Positions 32,099-42,461 of a DNA stretch of 64,000 nucleotides are shown here, piece by piece. The notes under the pieces are model-generated. The model was not told the origin of the DNA. It was given only the letters and a program-made list of their open reading frames with translations, and did not search any database. The stretch comes from Hofstenia miamia (Eukaryota > Xenacoelomorpha > Acoela), in NCBI GenBank assembly GCA_004352715.1, contig SCFE01000113.1, positions 49,822 to 113,821 of the forward strand. The letters are read 5' to 3'. The translations under genes were made by a program, and so were the position numbers. Numbering within the stretch: the first letter of the stretch is position 1; each line of letters begins with the position of its first letter.

Positions 32099-33229
32099 CT
32101 AATTTAACCCTAAACAAATGTAGTTGTGTTGCACTCCTTGACTTGAGCAAAGCTTTTAACTTAATGAATTTTGACATATTAAGCCACAAATTAATATATT
32201 ATAACTTCGATAACAAATCTGTTAACTTAATAATGACTTTCCTTAAAAATCGACAGCAAAGAGTTATACTTAATGGTAAAAAATCAAAATATATTATGAC
32301 GGACCGTGGGGTTCCACAGGACACAGTTCTCGGACCTATTCTATTTGCAATCTATATTAATGACATAACTCAACAGGTAAAAAACAGTAAAATGTATCCA
32401 TATGCAGATGATACATGTCTTATATGATATAAATGCCTTCAATGCAACTAAAAATCTCCAATATGACATCGAAAATTTAACAAAATATTTCTCAAATAAT
32501 CAATTGAAAGTAAATATTGAAAAAACACAATTTATAATATTCTCCCCTAAGTCAAACAGAAATCTCACAAAAAACATAGAACTAAAATTTAATAATGTAC
32601 CAATAAAGCAAAGCGAATCTATTAACTATTTAGGTGTTGAAATTAACAATGATTTAAATTTCGAATAATTCTTCATGACTAAAATTAAAAAAATGGCTTC
32701 TGGAGTTAGGTATCTTTATCATCTCAGAAATATTTCCACAAACAATTAATAAATGCACTCTGCTTTTCACACTTTCAATATTGCTCATTCCTCTTTACAA
32801 ATATTAATTCAAAACATCGCATCCTCCTGTCTAAAACTTTTAATTGGTCCCTTAAAATACTCAATTTTGAACAAAAACATGGCAATGGATCCTATTACCG
32901 ATTAAAATACAAAATACTATCTCCTTATTATCAAACTCAAGTGCATATGTTATCAATATTATTTAAATTCAAATTTGGTCAAGCAGCAATTATGTTTTTA
33001 AAACAGTGTATTAAATTAAATGAACGGTATCAAACATTTTTATGCGTGGATAAATGTTTTAATAGTTTTCACCGCACGGCAACTAAATTATGGAATAACT
33101 TAAATATAGAAATTAAATTTGAAAAAAAATTACAAGAAATTCAGAAAGAAATTGCAAACATTCCTCTTTAATAGACAATGCCTAATTAATGACAATAATA
33201 CACTACATTCATTTGAAAATTTTGTATAA

Positions 33230-33270
33230 AATGCACACACACAACACACACACACACACACACACATTTT
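33230..33270. repeat. (CA)n microsatellite
   Basis: ACACACACAACACACACACAC-type run in the 3' UTR region of LINE copy C. Confidence 0.9.
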
Positions 33271-33603
33271 AATATCATATATATTTATTATATTTGTAAA
33301 TAGCTTTTTGTAGTTTTGTAGTTTATATTTTTTGTACCTTTTTCTTATAGCAATAAATTGCTTTTGAATCTTATTATTATTATTATTCAAATAAACGCAT
33401 TTGAAACATCCTATCGCATCACATGTATAATTTTTTATAAACAAAATGTGCCTTTTTACATAAACCATGTTTAAGGAATACCATACCCTGTCAGAATAAG
33501 CAGTATTGCAATTCATTACTAATTGCTGTTATGTGCACTTGACAACTACTACAACACTAATTCATGTCTTTATCCAAACACAAGTCAGTTGCATTAATTT
33601 TTC

Positions 33604-34012
33604 TAGGTGCTGCTTCCCAAAAGGCAAATAAATTAAAATGTATCAAACACACATGTTGGGAACAGGAATGGATATTGAACAGAGATGTTCAAGGTGCGCT
33701 TGCTACAATTTATTAAGAACTACAATTATCAGATCCACATAATTTTCGCCTTTTTTGCTGAATGGAATGGCATAAGAATGCAAAATCTTCTGAACCTCAT
33801 TGCAAATTACATCATTAAAAGGGGCACTACAATGCGTTTAAGCATCTCACCTGAAACCAGATTTATTGTTACTCTTAGATTTTTGGCAACTGGGGAAAGC
33901 TACCCAAGTTTATCATTTTAGTTTAGAATCAGCAGGTCTACACTTGGACAAATTATTCAAGATACATGTCAGGCTATTTATAAAGCTGTCTTGGACAACA
34001 ATTACATCACAG
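33604..34012 (+). pseudogene. PIF/Harbinger transposase (HARBI1-like) exon remnant
   Basis: Reads WEQEWILNRDVQGA, a stop, ELQLSDPHNFRLF, a frameshift, NLLNLIANYIIKRGTTMRLS, SPETRFIVTLRFLATGESYP, SLSF, a stop at 33919, then FRISRSTLGQIIQDTCQAIY. This is the N-terminal helical region of Harbinger/HARBI1 nucleases (SP..R...TLRFLATG.S...L...FRIS.ST....I...C.AI). TTTTTCTAG before GTGCTGC and CACA/GTAAAT at 34012 look like a 3' and a 5' splice site, so this may be one exon. The DDE catalytic core was not seen. Two stops and a frameshift make it non-functional. Confidence 0.75.
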
Positions 34013-34014
34013 TA

Positions 34015-35245
34015 AATATATTCAATATTATAATACTTGTACATTACAAATTTGAGTGTTCTTATTCCTCTTCAAAGAGCTGGGCGCCAGCTGCCGAGAA
34101 AATTTGGACGGCTGAGCAATAGTTAACTAAAACTATATCAAGAAAAACGAAATGTGTCATAAAAGTGTAACAGCATTTACTGTCGTTGATGTCTAGTGAA
34201 GTTTAACATTGATTAGGTTATGGGTTTATTAATCAGATTGCCTGTAAGTGCATGAGGAATCTTTTTAAAGGTAGATAGTTCTACAATACTGCTCACATCA
34301 TATATGGTTTCTACAGGGCTATAGACCTTATATGGTTTCTATTTAGAATACTATACAGTCTAATTCAGTTCTATAGATGACTCTCAGCCAACTGTGCTGC
34401 CACCACCGACCTCATCGCGTCGGCGCCGCCAAAAGTATTTGGCTGATGGCGACGCCCATCTCTACCTCTTCATAATTGCAATTTCCTGCAAAGGAGTGGT
34501 TTGCTGCTGTGTTGTAATTGGAAATGCCAAAAGGCATTGCTTGTGACCAAGGCAGACACATTATCAGTGTAATTGAAGGAGAGCTCATTGATTATGCTAA
34601 ATATTTTTTGTTAAATGCTTGACCATTTTCCATAAGTAGATATGGAACAAATAGATAGGTTAATTATGACCACGGATACGCATAAGTTTTAAAATGCCTT
34701 AAAGGTTTTTGTTTATTTCGTTCTTAACAATTTTTCAATTTTTATGTATGGATGAGCTCCGCTGAAGAGGGCGAAACATTCATAAAATTTAACCTAGGGC
34801 TACTAGTGTAAAAATGGATATATTGTGGGAAATTCAATTCATTTCTTTTGAACTTGCCACTTGCAAGATACAAGTGTTTTAGAGATGAACCAAACTTGGA
34901 ATGACTAGAAAAATATTGCTCCAAATCAATCAATATACAAATAGAAAACATCCAGTTTTTCTCTCCAAAAAAATTGTTTTTTAAAATGTAAGGACATATT
35001 TCATATCAATCAATTTCTGGAAACTGATTTGTTTAGTTTCCATTTATAATATAATGCAACTAATAACTTAAATATGTTGAGAAACAATCGCATTCTTGCG
35101 TTTTGTATATATTTGTGTGCCGGGGTAGAAAAAACGCAAAATTACCAAATAATTATTAGTATTGTCCTATATTGCAGTTCAAATTAATATTAGAGACAAA
35201 ATTGATGTTGCAAACATAGCATGTATTTTAATAGGCTTTTATGCT
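34015..35245. other. Intergenic, nothing recognised
   Basis: Mostly AT-rich, with a GC-rich patch at 34385-34465 (CATCGCGTCGGCGCCGCC) that can be read as PTVLPPPTSSRRRRQKYLAD on the plus strand. No family was recognised. Confidence 0.4.
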
Positions 35246-35247
35246 TA

Positions 35248-35412
35248 AGGTGCGTTCAGACGAGAACCTTTTGATGTATATCATTTGATATACGTCAAAA
35301 AGATGCTCGTCTAAATGTACATCGTTCAAATTAGCATGCATCAAATAGATGCTCGTCTGAGCGCACTTTCATCAAAAGATGCGCATCAAAAGGATCTCGT
35401 CTGAACGCACCT
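35248..35412. mobile_element. MITE with long inverted ends and TTA target duplication
   Basis: The left end AGGTGCGTTCAGACGAGAAC and the complement of the right end AGGTGCGTTCAGACGAGATC agree over about 30 bases (continuing CTTTTGATG). The 165-bp element is flanked by TTA on both sides (35245-35247 and 35413-35415). Two internal AGATGCTCGTCT copies repeat the subterminal motif. The 3-bp TTA/TWA duplication suggests PIF/Harbinger; a TA-duplicating family is the alternative. Confidence 0.85.
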
Positions 35413-35414
35413 TT

Positions 35415-36526
35415 ACATGTATATATTTAAGAACTGCAGAATCACATTTTATTGCTTTCTCTAAAAAGGAGTTTATCAATTGGTGGACTGAAGGTCATAG
35501 TTAGAATGAGGAAAATAAATATGGGTTATAATAACTATGACCAAGACATACCGTTTTATTTTCTGCATTGGAGATAGATTTTCTCGTTTGGACGACATCC
35601 CTAAAAATTTCAATTCTTGGAAGTGAGGCCAGCTTTTTTGATATAGTTCGTCAAATCACGCTCCAGAATTTGCAGAATTTTTCTTTTTACGGCTTCCTTT
35701 GAGTAGTATGACCTTATTTAGTTAATATTTTTCAAAACTTGATTTTCTAAGAAAAAAGTGATATAATATATGAAGGTTAACATTCTTATATAGCTGGAAC
35801 ATTCTTGGTTATTTTGCTTATGCTCTTTATTGCAAGCAGTCGTTTGGTTTTGCTTTAATAATTTGCATGCCTTACGTCCCATAAGCATTCGTCATCAATA
35901 AATGCAGTTGATATTATTGTTGAAATGAAGAAAGTAAATTACGATTCTTGTGGTTTGATTGCACTCCTTTGATCAGCGTGGGAAAAATATTGTGCACGCC
36001 CATTTCCCTTCCTACGCGAATTGCTACTAATCTTGACAATTGGTACTACTATTTCGAATCGCTATTCAGACAAAAAGGGATCGTAGGTCACCCCTCTCCA
36101 TACTGGGTAGCAATGCAATTTATGAAACCTTTGCCACCCGTCTGCATTGCGATAGCAATTCATAAAAAGGGAACTTGTTGCACCTGCCTTAGACGCTGTG
36201 TATTGACTTATTTAATATCGTGACTAGACAGCTTAATAATCCCATTCCTAAAGGTATCCTACTATCAGCATCAGAAATTCGTTAAGTATTTTAATCGACA
36301 ACAAGAAGTGGAATAAATACATGCCTTTTTCTGAAAATAAAAACTTATTAACGTTCTGACAGTGGAACCAAGGCCTAGTAACTATATTTAGTAGGCCTTA
36401 TTTGGAACATAAATTATTTTAATATTAACAATGGATGTAAAATTGATCTGAGCAACAGATTTTACACTGTCAAGAAATGGTTAAATCCAATACCAAATTA
36501 ACAACAAACAGCACGGCAAAAATAAC
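35415..36526. other. Intergenic, nothing recognised
   Basis: AT-rich. The open frame at 35948-36223 has no recognisable motif. Confidence 0.45.
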
Positions 36527-37609
36527 GAATTATACAAACAATTTGTGAATTCTAAAACTACCAAGAAATGTTTCCGATATTCATTTTTAGTTCCTTAATC
36601 ATATTCTCTGGTTGTAATCTCCTATCTTCGATCTTAAAGGAAATTTTAAAAATCAACGTGATTGTTTGTTATCTTTAATTCTTCCTTGCAATGTCTTCCT
36701 TTGATAATTTAATGTATCTATTTGGAAAATGTGTTTGGATAATTATTTTTCTATAACATCCGTAATTCTCTTAATTCTTTGTTAACGTGTTTATATGTGT
36801 TGCAACTGTCAAGATTCAATTAATATTTGACAGCCTGGCGATTTCTTAAAAATTTTCATGATCCTATAAAATAGATATTAAAGCTATGCTCCATCTGAAA
36901 GCATGACGTGATAGAGGAGAGTCTCCTCTTTCTTTTCACTTGTCGCAGGGGGCTTTGGTTTTGCAAAATCTGACTTTGTGACTCAATGTGTTTGGGATGT
37001 CCTTGCACATATCAAGAAACACTCAATGTTCGTTGTTGCTTCCATGGGATCAAAACCTTATAAATACATGAACATTAGGCATGGAGAGTTTAAATTATTT
37101 TCAAAAATTCGAGATTTTCAAAGAAAAATTGTTAATCTTTTCAACAGCTTCAGCGACATTAATACGTTTTAATAGAAAATTTCAGCATTGTATGAAAGCA
37201 TGTTCCCCAATAAACGTGGCAGGCTCCAAGATTTTCAGCTTTGCTAATAGGTTATTAGAAAAACGGTTTGTACTTAAGAATGGACGATGGGCAGCTTAAG
37301 GATAGTAATGTAAAGCCAATTTAATTTTGCCAACGCATTTCTATCTTCATGTTCATAAACCATCTATGTAAAGTAAAAGCTTCTTTGTTCCCTTCATACC
37401 TTCCTTCTATTTTTATCAGTATTAAAAATAATTTTAAAAAAAATTCCTATATGCCTCTTATTAACTGTAGACAGTATTGAATATAATTCAGACAATATTT
37501 TAATTTATGAATAATATTTTCAGGATTTAGCACTAAAAATGTTCAAATTCATTTCAAGGTTTAAAGACTGTGTTATATCAACAATTTTTTAAACTTAGTT
37601 AAAAATTCA
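36527..37609. repeat. 1083-bp segment, source copy of the insertion at 40925-42007
   Basis: Matches 40925-42007 over the same length with only two differences that I noticed (GGACGATGG/GGACAATGG and TTCCTATATG/TTCTTATATG). It contains a MITE family A copy but extends beyond it on both sides, so the duplicated unit is not the MITE itself. Confidence 0.9.
36835..37302. mobile_element. MITE family A copy
   Basis: Aligns with 61445-62036: TTTCTTAAAAATTTTCATGATCC, TATTAAAGCTATGCTC, CACATATCAAGAAAC, CCTTATAAATACATGAAC and a GCTTAAGGA right end. The left TIR is degraded (ACAGCC retained). Open frames at 36978-37172 and 37081-37299 are internal to it and have no known domain. Confidence 0.75.
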
Positions 37610-37794
37610 CGATTTTGATAACATATAGTCGTACAAAAAACGAATCATATGCGGTATTCGAGAAAGATAGATTACTCAACAAACCACAAATGTAAAACAA
37701 TGGGTGGAGGTGTTATATTTCTAATCTAGCGTTCAATTTTGAATTTCTATAGGCATAAATTCATATTTCAATAAAAAATTCGCAATTTAGGAAA

Positions 37795-38125
37795 CAGGTG
37801 TTAAGTTTTCTTAACCACCCAAACAAGAAATTTGCTAATCAATTTAGTGAACAATTAGATAAAGAATTGTTTAGAAAATAATGATTTAATGCTATTTGGA
37901 GACTACAACCTAAATTTTTTTATCACTAATGAACAGAGCAAAATTGACCTCCTTTTAAATACATTCAATTTAAAATTGACTAATGCAAATTGCGGAACAG
38001 AAGCACACCATTGAGTAGCACACTAATTAATCATAATTGTGTTTGCTAAACTAATAATACATGTTTTAAGTTTTATTCACATGAATGCCATTTTCTGACC
38101 ACAGCATTGCTTTCATTCAAATGTC
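37795..38125 (+). pseudogene. LINE APE-endonuclease remnant
   Basis: Reads ENNDLMLFGDYNLNFFITN, EQSKIDLLLNTFNLKLTNAN, then, after frame changes, PFSDHSIAFIQM. GDYN and SDH are the catalytic motifs of the APE endonuclease of non-LTR elements, in the right order and roughly the right distance apart. The surrounding residues differ from copies A-D, so it is a different or older LINE lineage. No RT follows. Confidence 0.7.
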
Positions 38126-38334
38126 GACATGTGATTCATGTTCAAAGGATTCTACGAAGTGAATGCAATCCCGGGAAAAGACTGCTCATAATGTAAATAT
38201 TTTTAAATCGGTACTCTCTTTAAAAAATTGGCTTTCATGTGCATTTTTCACCAACTGAACTTCAAAATTGATAATTTTTTTAGAAATAATAAATTTTTTA
38301 GTAGATTAATTCAAATACGAAACGTAATTCAAAC

Positions 38335-38704
38335 AAGGCTGCACATAAAATCTTCGGATAATGGATACTTGTAGGGCATTGCTTTAAGATATTGAACATG
38401 CAAGAAAGTAGTGTTGAAAGTGTCTACTAATGCGTATTGATGTGTCCGAATTTTCTTTAAAATGATTAAATATTTCTCTTTAAAAATTGCAATTTTGAAA
38501 AAAAATAAAATTCTCTCCATATCTAACGTTCATCAAAATCAATCGTTGGGAGTTATTTCTCTATATGTGGATGCATCTCCCAAACCCATTGGACGCAAAG
38601 TTAGAGGTTGTATAACCCAATGAGACATTCTTCAACTCCCTGGAGCTTTCAGATTTTGCATATTTTTATTTGCTTTTAAGTTATGAGCAATGGGAGCTTA
38701 AGGT
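38335..38704 (-). mobile_element. MITE family A copy (inverted, diverged)
   Basis: The minus strand starts after TA (38705-38706) with ACCTTAAGCTCCCATTG. It contains TGAACGTTAGATATGGAGAG and AATTTT...CAATTTTTAAAGAG, matching 61739-61800. The far end is not clear. Confidence 0.6.
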
Positions 38705-38782
38705 TAGAGAAATAAAGTTCATGATTTGATTACATGTCATCCTTATTTCTAATTTTTCCACAACACATTTCACTTAATATCT

Positions 38783-38784
<2 letters not shown>

Positions 38785-38815
<31 letters not shown>

Positions 38816-39290
38816 NNNNNNNNNNNNNNNNNNNNNNNNNNNNNNNNNNNNNNNNNNNNNNNNNNNNNNNNNNNNNNNNNNNNNNNNNNNNNNNNNNNNN
38901 NNNNNNNNNNNNNNNNNNNNNNNNNNNNNNNNNNNNNNNNNNNNNNNNNNNNNNNNNNNNNNNNNNNNNNNNNNNNNNNNNNNNNNNNNNNNNNNNNNNN
39001 NNNNNNNNNNNNNNNNNNNNNNNNNNNNNNNNNNNNNNNNNNNNNNNNNNNNNNNNNNNNNNNNNNNNNNNNNNNNNNNNNNNNNNNNNNNNNNNNNNNN
39101 NNNNNNNNNNNNNNNNNNNNNNNNNNNNNNNNNNNNNNNNNNNNNNNNNNNNNNNNNNNNNNNNNNNNNNNNNNNNNNNNNNNNNNNNNNNNNNNNNNNN
39201 NNNNNNNNNNNNNNNNNNNNNNNNNNNNNNNNNNNNNNNNNNNNNNNNNNNNNNNNNNNNNNNNNNNNNNNNNNNNNNNNNNNNNNNNNN
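38785..39290. repeat. (TA)n microsatellite and 475-N gap
   Basis: About fifteen TA units run into Ns from 38816 to 39290. Confidence 0.95.
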
Positions 39291-39340
39291 GTTAGAAGTA
39301 TCCTAAATGATATTTGAATTAACGAATTTTAGGAAAGCAA

Positions 39341-39399
39341 TACCGCTAAGTACTATGGCCGAATACTGCTCAGTACAAAAGTAAAGGTACTTAGCGGTA
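39341..39399. repeat. Perfect 13-bp inverted repeat
   Basis: TACCGCTAAGTAC (39341-39353) and GTACTTAGCGGTA (39387-39399) are exact complements around a 33-base loop, next to a (TA)n run at 39402-39434. Probably the hairpin end of a MITE. Confidence 0.7.
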
Positions 39400-39434
39400 G
39401 TATATATATATGTATATATATATATATATATATA

Positions 39435-40114
39435 ATTAAAATTATATTAAAATGTATTTCAGTGATTATTATAATAAAAGATTCAAAAATTACATTTAAT
39501 TGCATACTATGTGCTTCTTTTTTTCATACTATTGTATTGTTTCGCTGTCTGTTATGCTAACTGTTCGTGCTGTTTCCCAATTCTTTGCCAAAATGATTGA
39601 CATTGCCATAAAATATTGATGGTAAAATATATCATATTATGTGTATTTTAGTTAATGATATTTAAGCAAGTCTAGCGACAACATGGTACAATAATAGGTC
39701 TTAATAATTGGGATTGACAACTTAGAAAGTAATTGGGCTGCATGAGAAATATTTTTAGGATTCAATAAGTTTAACCTCGTGACAGCTGAATTTTGTGGTA
39801 TGTATAAATCTATTTATTCCAATGACATCAATGAAAACCATCATAACGAAACATTGGACTTTATTCAATGCATTTCAACAAAAGTAGCACCATAAATAGA
39901 TAAAAATACTAGTTGATTACTAACTTACAAATGTACATGCCCAATTCCCTTGCACAAGATAATTTTTATGTTCATTAGGTTCAAAAAATTTAATGAACAT
40001 TCTGAAGTCTGCATAATAATAAATTCGATTAAGTTTTAACTTGCAAAAGCAGGTTATGAGGATATTCTAGTTTAAATTTAAAAATTTCAGGAAGCAGCAT
40101 TTGAAACAATTATT
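39435..40114. other. Intergenic, nothing recognised
   Basis: 3' flank of GPCR 2. AT-rich. Confidence 0.5.
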
Positions 40115-40925
40115 TTATTTTTTAATTCTCAGAATCCTAAGAAACGACTTTTGAAAATGTTTGCTTTGACATGCGTAAAGAAATGGGTTCATACATGAAT
40201 TGCTAAATGCCAGAACAACAACTACATTACCATACCACGAATTAAAATCAACTTTAAATATATTAAATAGGAAAGAAATAAAAAATATCTTGTCGGGAAA
40301 CCAACACAGGAAGAAAACAACCACCACAGAAAACAGCATTCTGATAAGTTTTTTGTTCTTTTCTTTAAATTTGGAATTTTCCAGTGTATTCAATTTTTTC
40401 CAAATACCAATGTACAAAATTGACATGAGAAATGTTGGTATAAGAAGAACACCGATGAGTGAATATAGAGCTGGGTAGACATCCAACAATGGCGTATCAG
40501 CCGTATTAAAAGCACAGGTATCATCTTCGTCACCAGGCAGACAAACAATAAGGTTGTAGCCGTTCATTGTAAAACTGAATGTAATGATAGTTAACTGAAC
40601 TACTATCATTCGATTGTAGGTTACCATTCCTTTGAATTTTGTTGGATATATGATGCAGATGTAACGTTCAACTGAAATTGCCATTAGTGTATATGCAGAA
40701 GCAGAGAAGCAAGCCCAAAAAACATATTCAGATATGTAAATACGACAATATATTTCGCGAAGTAGCCAGTAGACGCTCAACGAAAGTTGCGGTTTGGTAT
40801 AAACTCTATGAAGAATTAGGGATAAAGAAGTTATAAAGTCACATACTGCTAGGTTGCATATGAAAAAGTTTGTTTTTGTTCTCATCCATTTGTAGTTGAT
40901 TACAGAGAATATTACAAGACCATTG
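40115..40925 (-). pseudogene. Class A GPCR 2, C-terminal part (TM1 end to C-tail)
   Basis: Paralogue of GPCR 1. From the junction at 40925 it reads GLVIFSVINYKWMRTKTNFF, then NLAVCDFITSL (TM2 Asp), EIYCRIYISEYVFWACF (TM3 Cys), SVERYICIIYPTKFKGM, ECL2 with CLPGDEDDTC, CWFPDK in TM6 and NSCMNPFLYACQSKHF in TM7, ending RILRIKK. The open frame from an internal Met is 256 residues. The N-terminal start, TM1 and promoter are not contiguous: they lie 1.1 kb upstream at 42008-42375, beyond an inserted segment. As assembled the gene cannot encode an intact receptor. If the insertion is an assembly error, the allele is probably a functional receptor of about 300 residues. Confidence 0.9.
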
Positions 40926-42007
40926 AATTATACAAACAATTTGTGAATTCTAAAACTACCAAGAAATGTTTCCGATATTCATTTTTAGTTCCTTAATCAT
41001 ATTCTCTGGTTGTAATCTCCTATCTTCGATCTTAAAGGAAATTTTAAAAATCAACGTGATTGTTTGTTATCTTTAATTCTTCCTTGCAATGTCTTCCTTT
41101 GATAATTTAATGTATCTATTTGGAAAATGTGTTTGGATAATTATTTTTCTATAACATCCGTAATTCTCTTAATTCTTTGTTAACGTGTTTATATGTGTTG
41201 CAACTGTCAAGATTCAATTAATATTTGACAGCCTGGCGATTTCTTAAAAATTTTCATGATCCTATAAAATAGATATTAAAGCTATGCTCCATCTGAAAGC
41301 ATGACGTGATAGAGGAGAGTCTCCTCTTTCTTTTCACTTGTCGCAGGGGGCTTTGGTTTTGCAAAATCTGACTTTGTGACTCAATGTGTTTGGGATGTCC
41401 TTGCACATATCAAGAAACACTCAATGTTCGTTGTTGCTTCCATGGGATCAAAACCTTATAAATACATGAACATTAGGCATGGAGAGTTTAAATTATTTTC
41501 AAAAATTCGAGATTTTCAAAGAAAAATTGTTAATCTTTTCAACAGCTTCAGCGACATTAATACGTTTTAATAGAAAATTTCAGCATTGTATGAAAGCATG
41601 TTCCCCAATAAACGTGGCAGGCTCCAAGATTTTCAGCTTTGCTAATAGGTTATTAGAAAAACGGTTTGTACTTAAGAATGGACAATGGGCAGCTTAAGGA
41701 TAGTAATGTAAAGCCAATTTAATTTTGCCAACGCATTTCTATCTTCATGTTCATAAACCATCTATGTAAAGTAAAAGCTTCTTTGTTCCCTTCATACCTT
41801 CCTTCTATTTTTATCAGTATTAAAAATAATTTTAAAAAAAATTCTTATATGCCTCTTATTAACTGTAGACAGTATTGAATATAATTCAGACAATATTTTA
41901 ATTTATGAATAATATTTTCAGGATTTAGCACTAAAAATGTTCAAATTCATTTCAAGGTTTAAAGACTGTGTTATATCAACAATTTTTTAAACTTAGTTAA
42001 AAATTCA
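40925..42007. repeat. 1083-bp segment inserted into GPCR 2
   Basis: Near-identical copy of 36527-37609. It is flanked by a 273-bp direct duplication of GPCR 2 (40653-40925 equals 42008-42280). Such a long target duplication is not typical of any transposon. Confidence 0.9.
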
Positions 42008-42375
42008 ATGCAGATGTAACGTTCAACTGAAATTGCCATTAGTGTATATGCAGAAGCAGAGAAGCAAGCCCAAAAAACATATTCAGATATGTAAATACGA
42101 CAATATATTTCGCGAAGTAGCCAGTAGACGCTCAACGAAAGTTGCGGTTTGGTATAAACTCTATGAAGAATTAGGGATAAAGAAGTTATAAAGTCACATA
42201 CTGCTAGGTTGCATATGAAAAAGTTTGTTTTTGTTCTCATCCATTTGTAGTTGATTACAGAGAATATTACAAGACCATTGCCAAGCATACCAATGATTCC
42301 AAGAGCAGCAAAAATGTGAATGAATTGTTGAGAAGGTGTTTCTAAACAAGCGACGCCAGTAGTGGACTCGTTCAT
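42008..42375 (-). pseudogene. Class A GPCR 2, N-terminal part
   Basis: Begins with the ATG at 42375: MNESTTGVACLETPSQQFIH, TM1 GMLGNGLVIFSV, TM2 NLAVCDF, TM3 with EIYCRIYIS, and SVERYIC. It then runs out of homology at the junction (about 42008) and stops soon after in foreign sequence. NES at 2-4 is an N-glycosylation sequon. The stretch 42008-42280 is a second copy of 40653-40925. The start aligns exactly with GPCR 1, and the proximal promoter is conserved. Confidence 0.9.
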
Positions 42376-42460
42376 TTAAACATGAAGTCGACTCAGCTAT
42401 TTCTCTTACTATTTAAATAAAGTTATCTCACATTTGATTGGTTCATGACAATCTGTTGAA
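42376..42460 (-). promoter_or_regulatory. Conserved proximal promoter of GPCR 2
   Basis: The minus strand carries AACCAATCAAATGTGAGAT (CCAAT complement at 42437-42441, 62 bases before the ATG) and TTTAAATAG, aligned with the GPCR 1 promoter at 20372-20459. ATTCAACAGATTGTCATGA upstream matches ATTCAAATATTTATGA. Confidence 0.6.
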
Positions 42461-42461
42461 T

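Larger units (their letters stand above)
31018..33388 (+). mobile_element. L2/CR1-like LINE copy C (degenerate, internally duplicated)
   Basis: Starts in the linker between endonuclease and RT (TNWTNYEKSKRIIKQLRNKK, close to copy A). Runs through RT: PIYKKGDPLNAQNYRPI, KKQFGFRNGYSTQDA at 32030, ALLDLSKAFNLMNF, RGVPQDTVLGPILFAIYIND, YPYADDTCLI near 32400, NIEKTQFIIFSPK, NYLGVEINNDL. The C-terminal LWNNLNIEIKF follows near 33090. Frameshifts lie at about 31225, 31340, 32425, 32670 and 32740. It ends with AGCAATAAATTGCT, TTTGAATC and (TTA)6. It resembles copy A more than copy B, so the window has at least two subfamilies. In copy C, GVPQG reads GVPQD and YQYADD reads YPYADD. Confidence 0.9.

Noticed and set aside
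36978-37299. Open frames repeated at 41376-41697 as a duplicated gene
   Set aside because: They lie in a MITE family A copy within a copied segment, have no domain, and are not conserved in the 61-kb copy.
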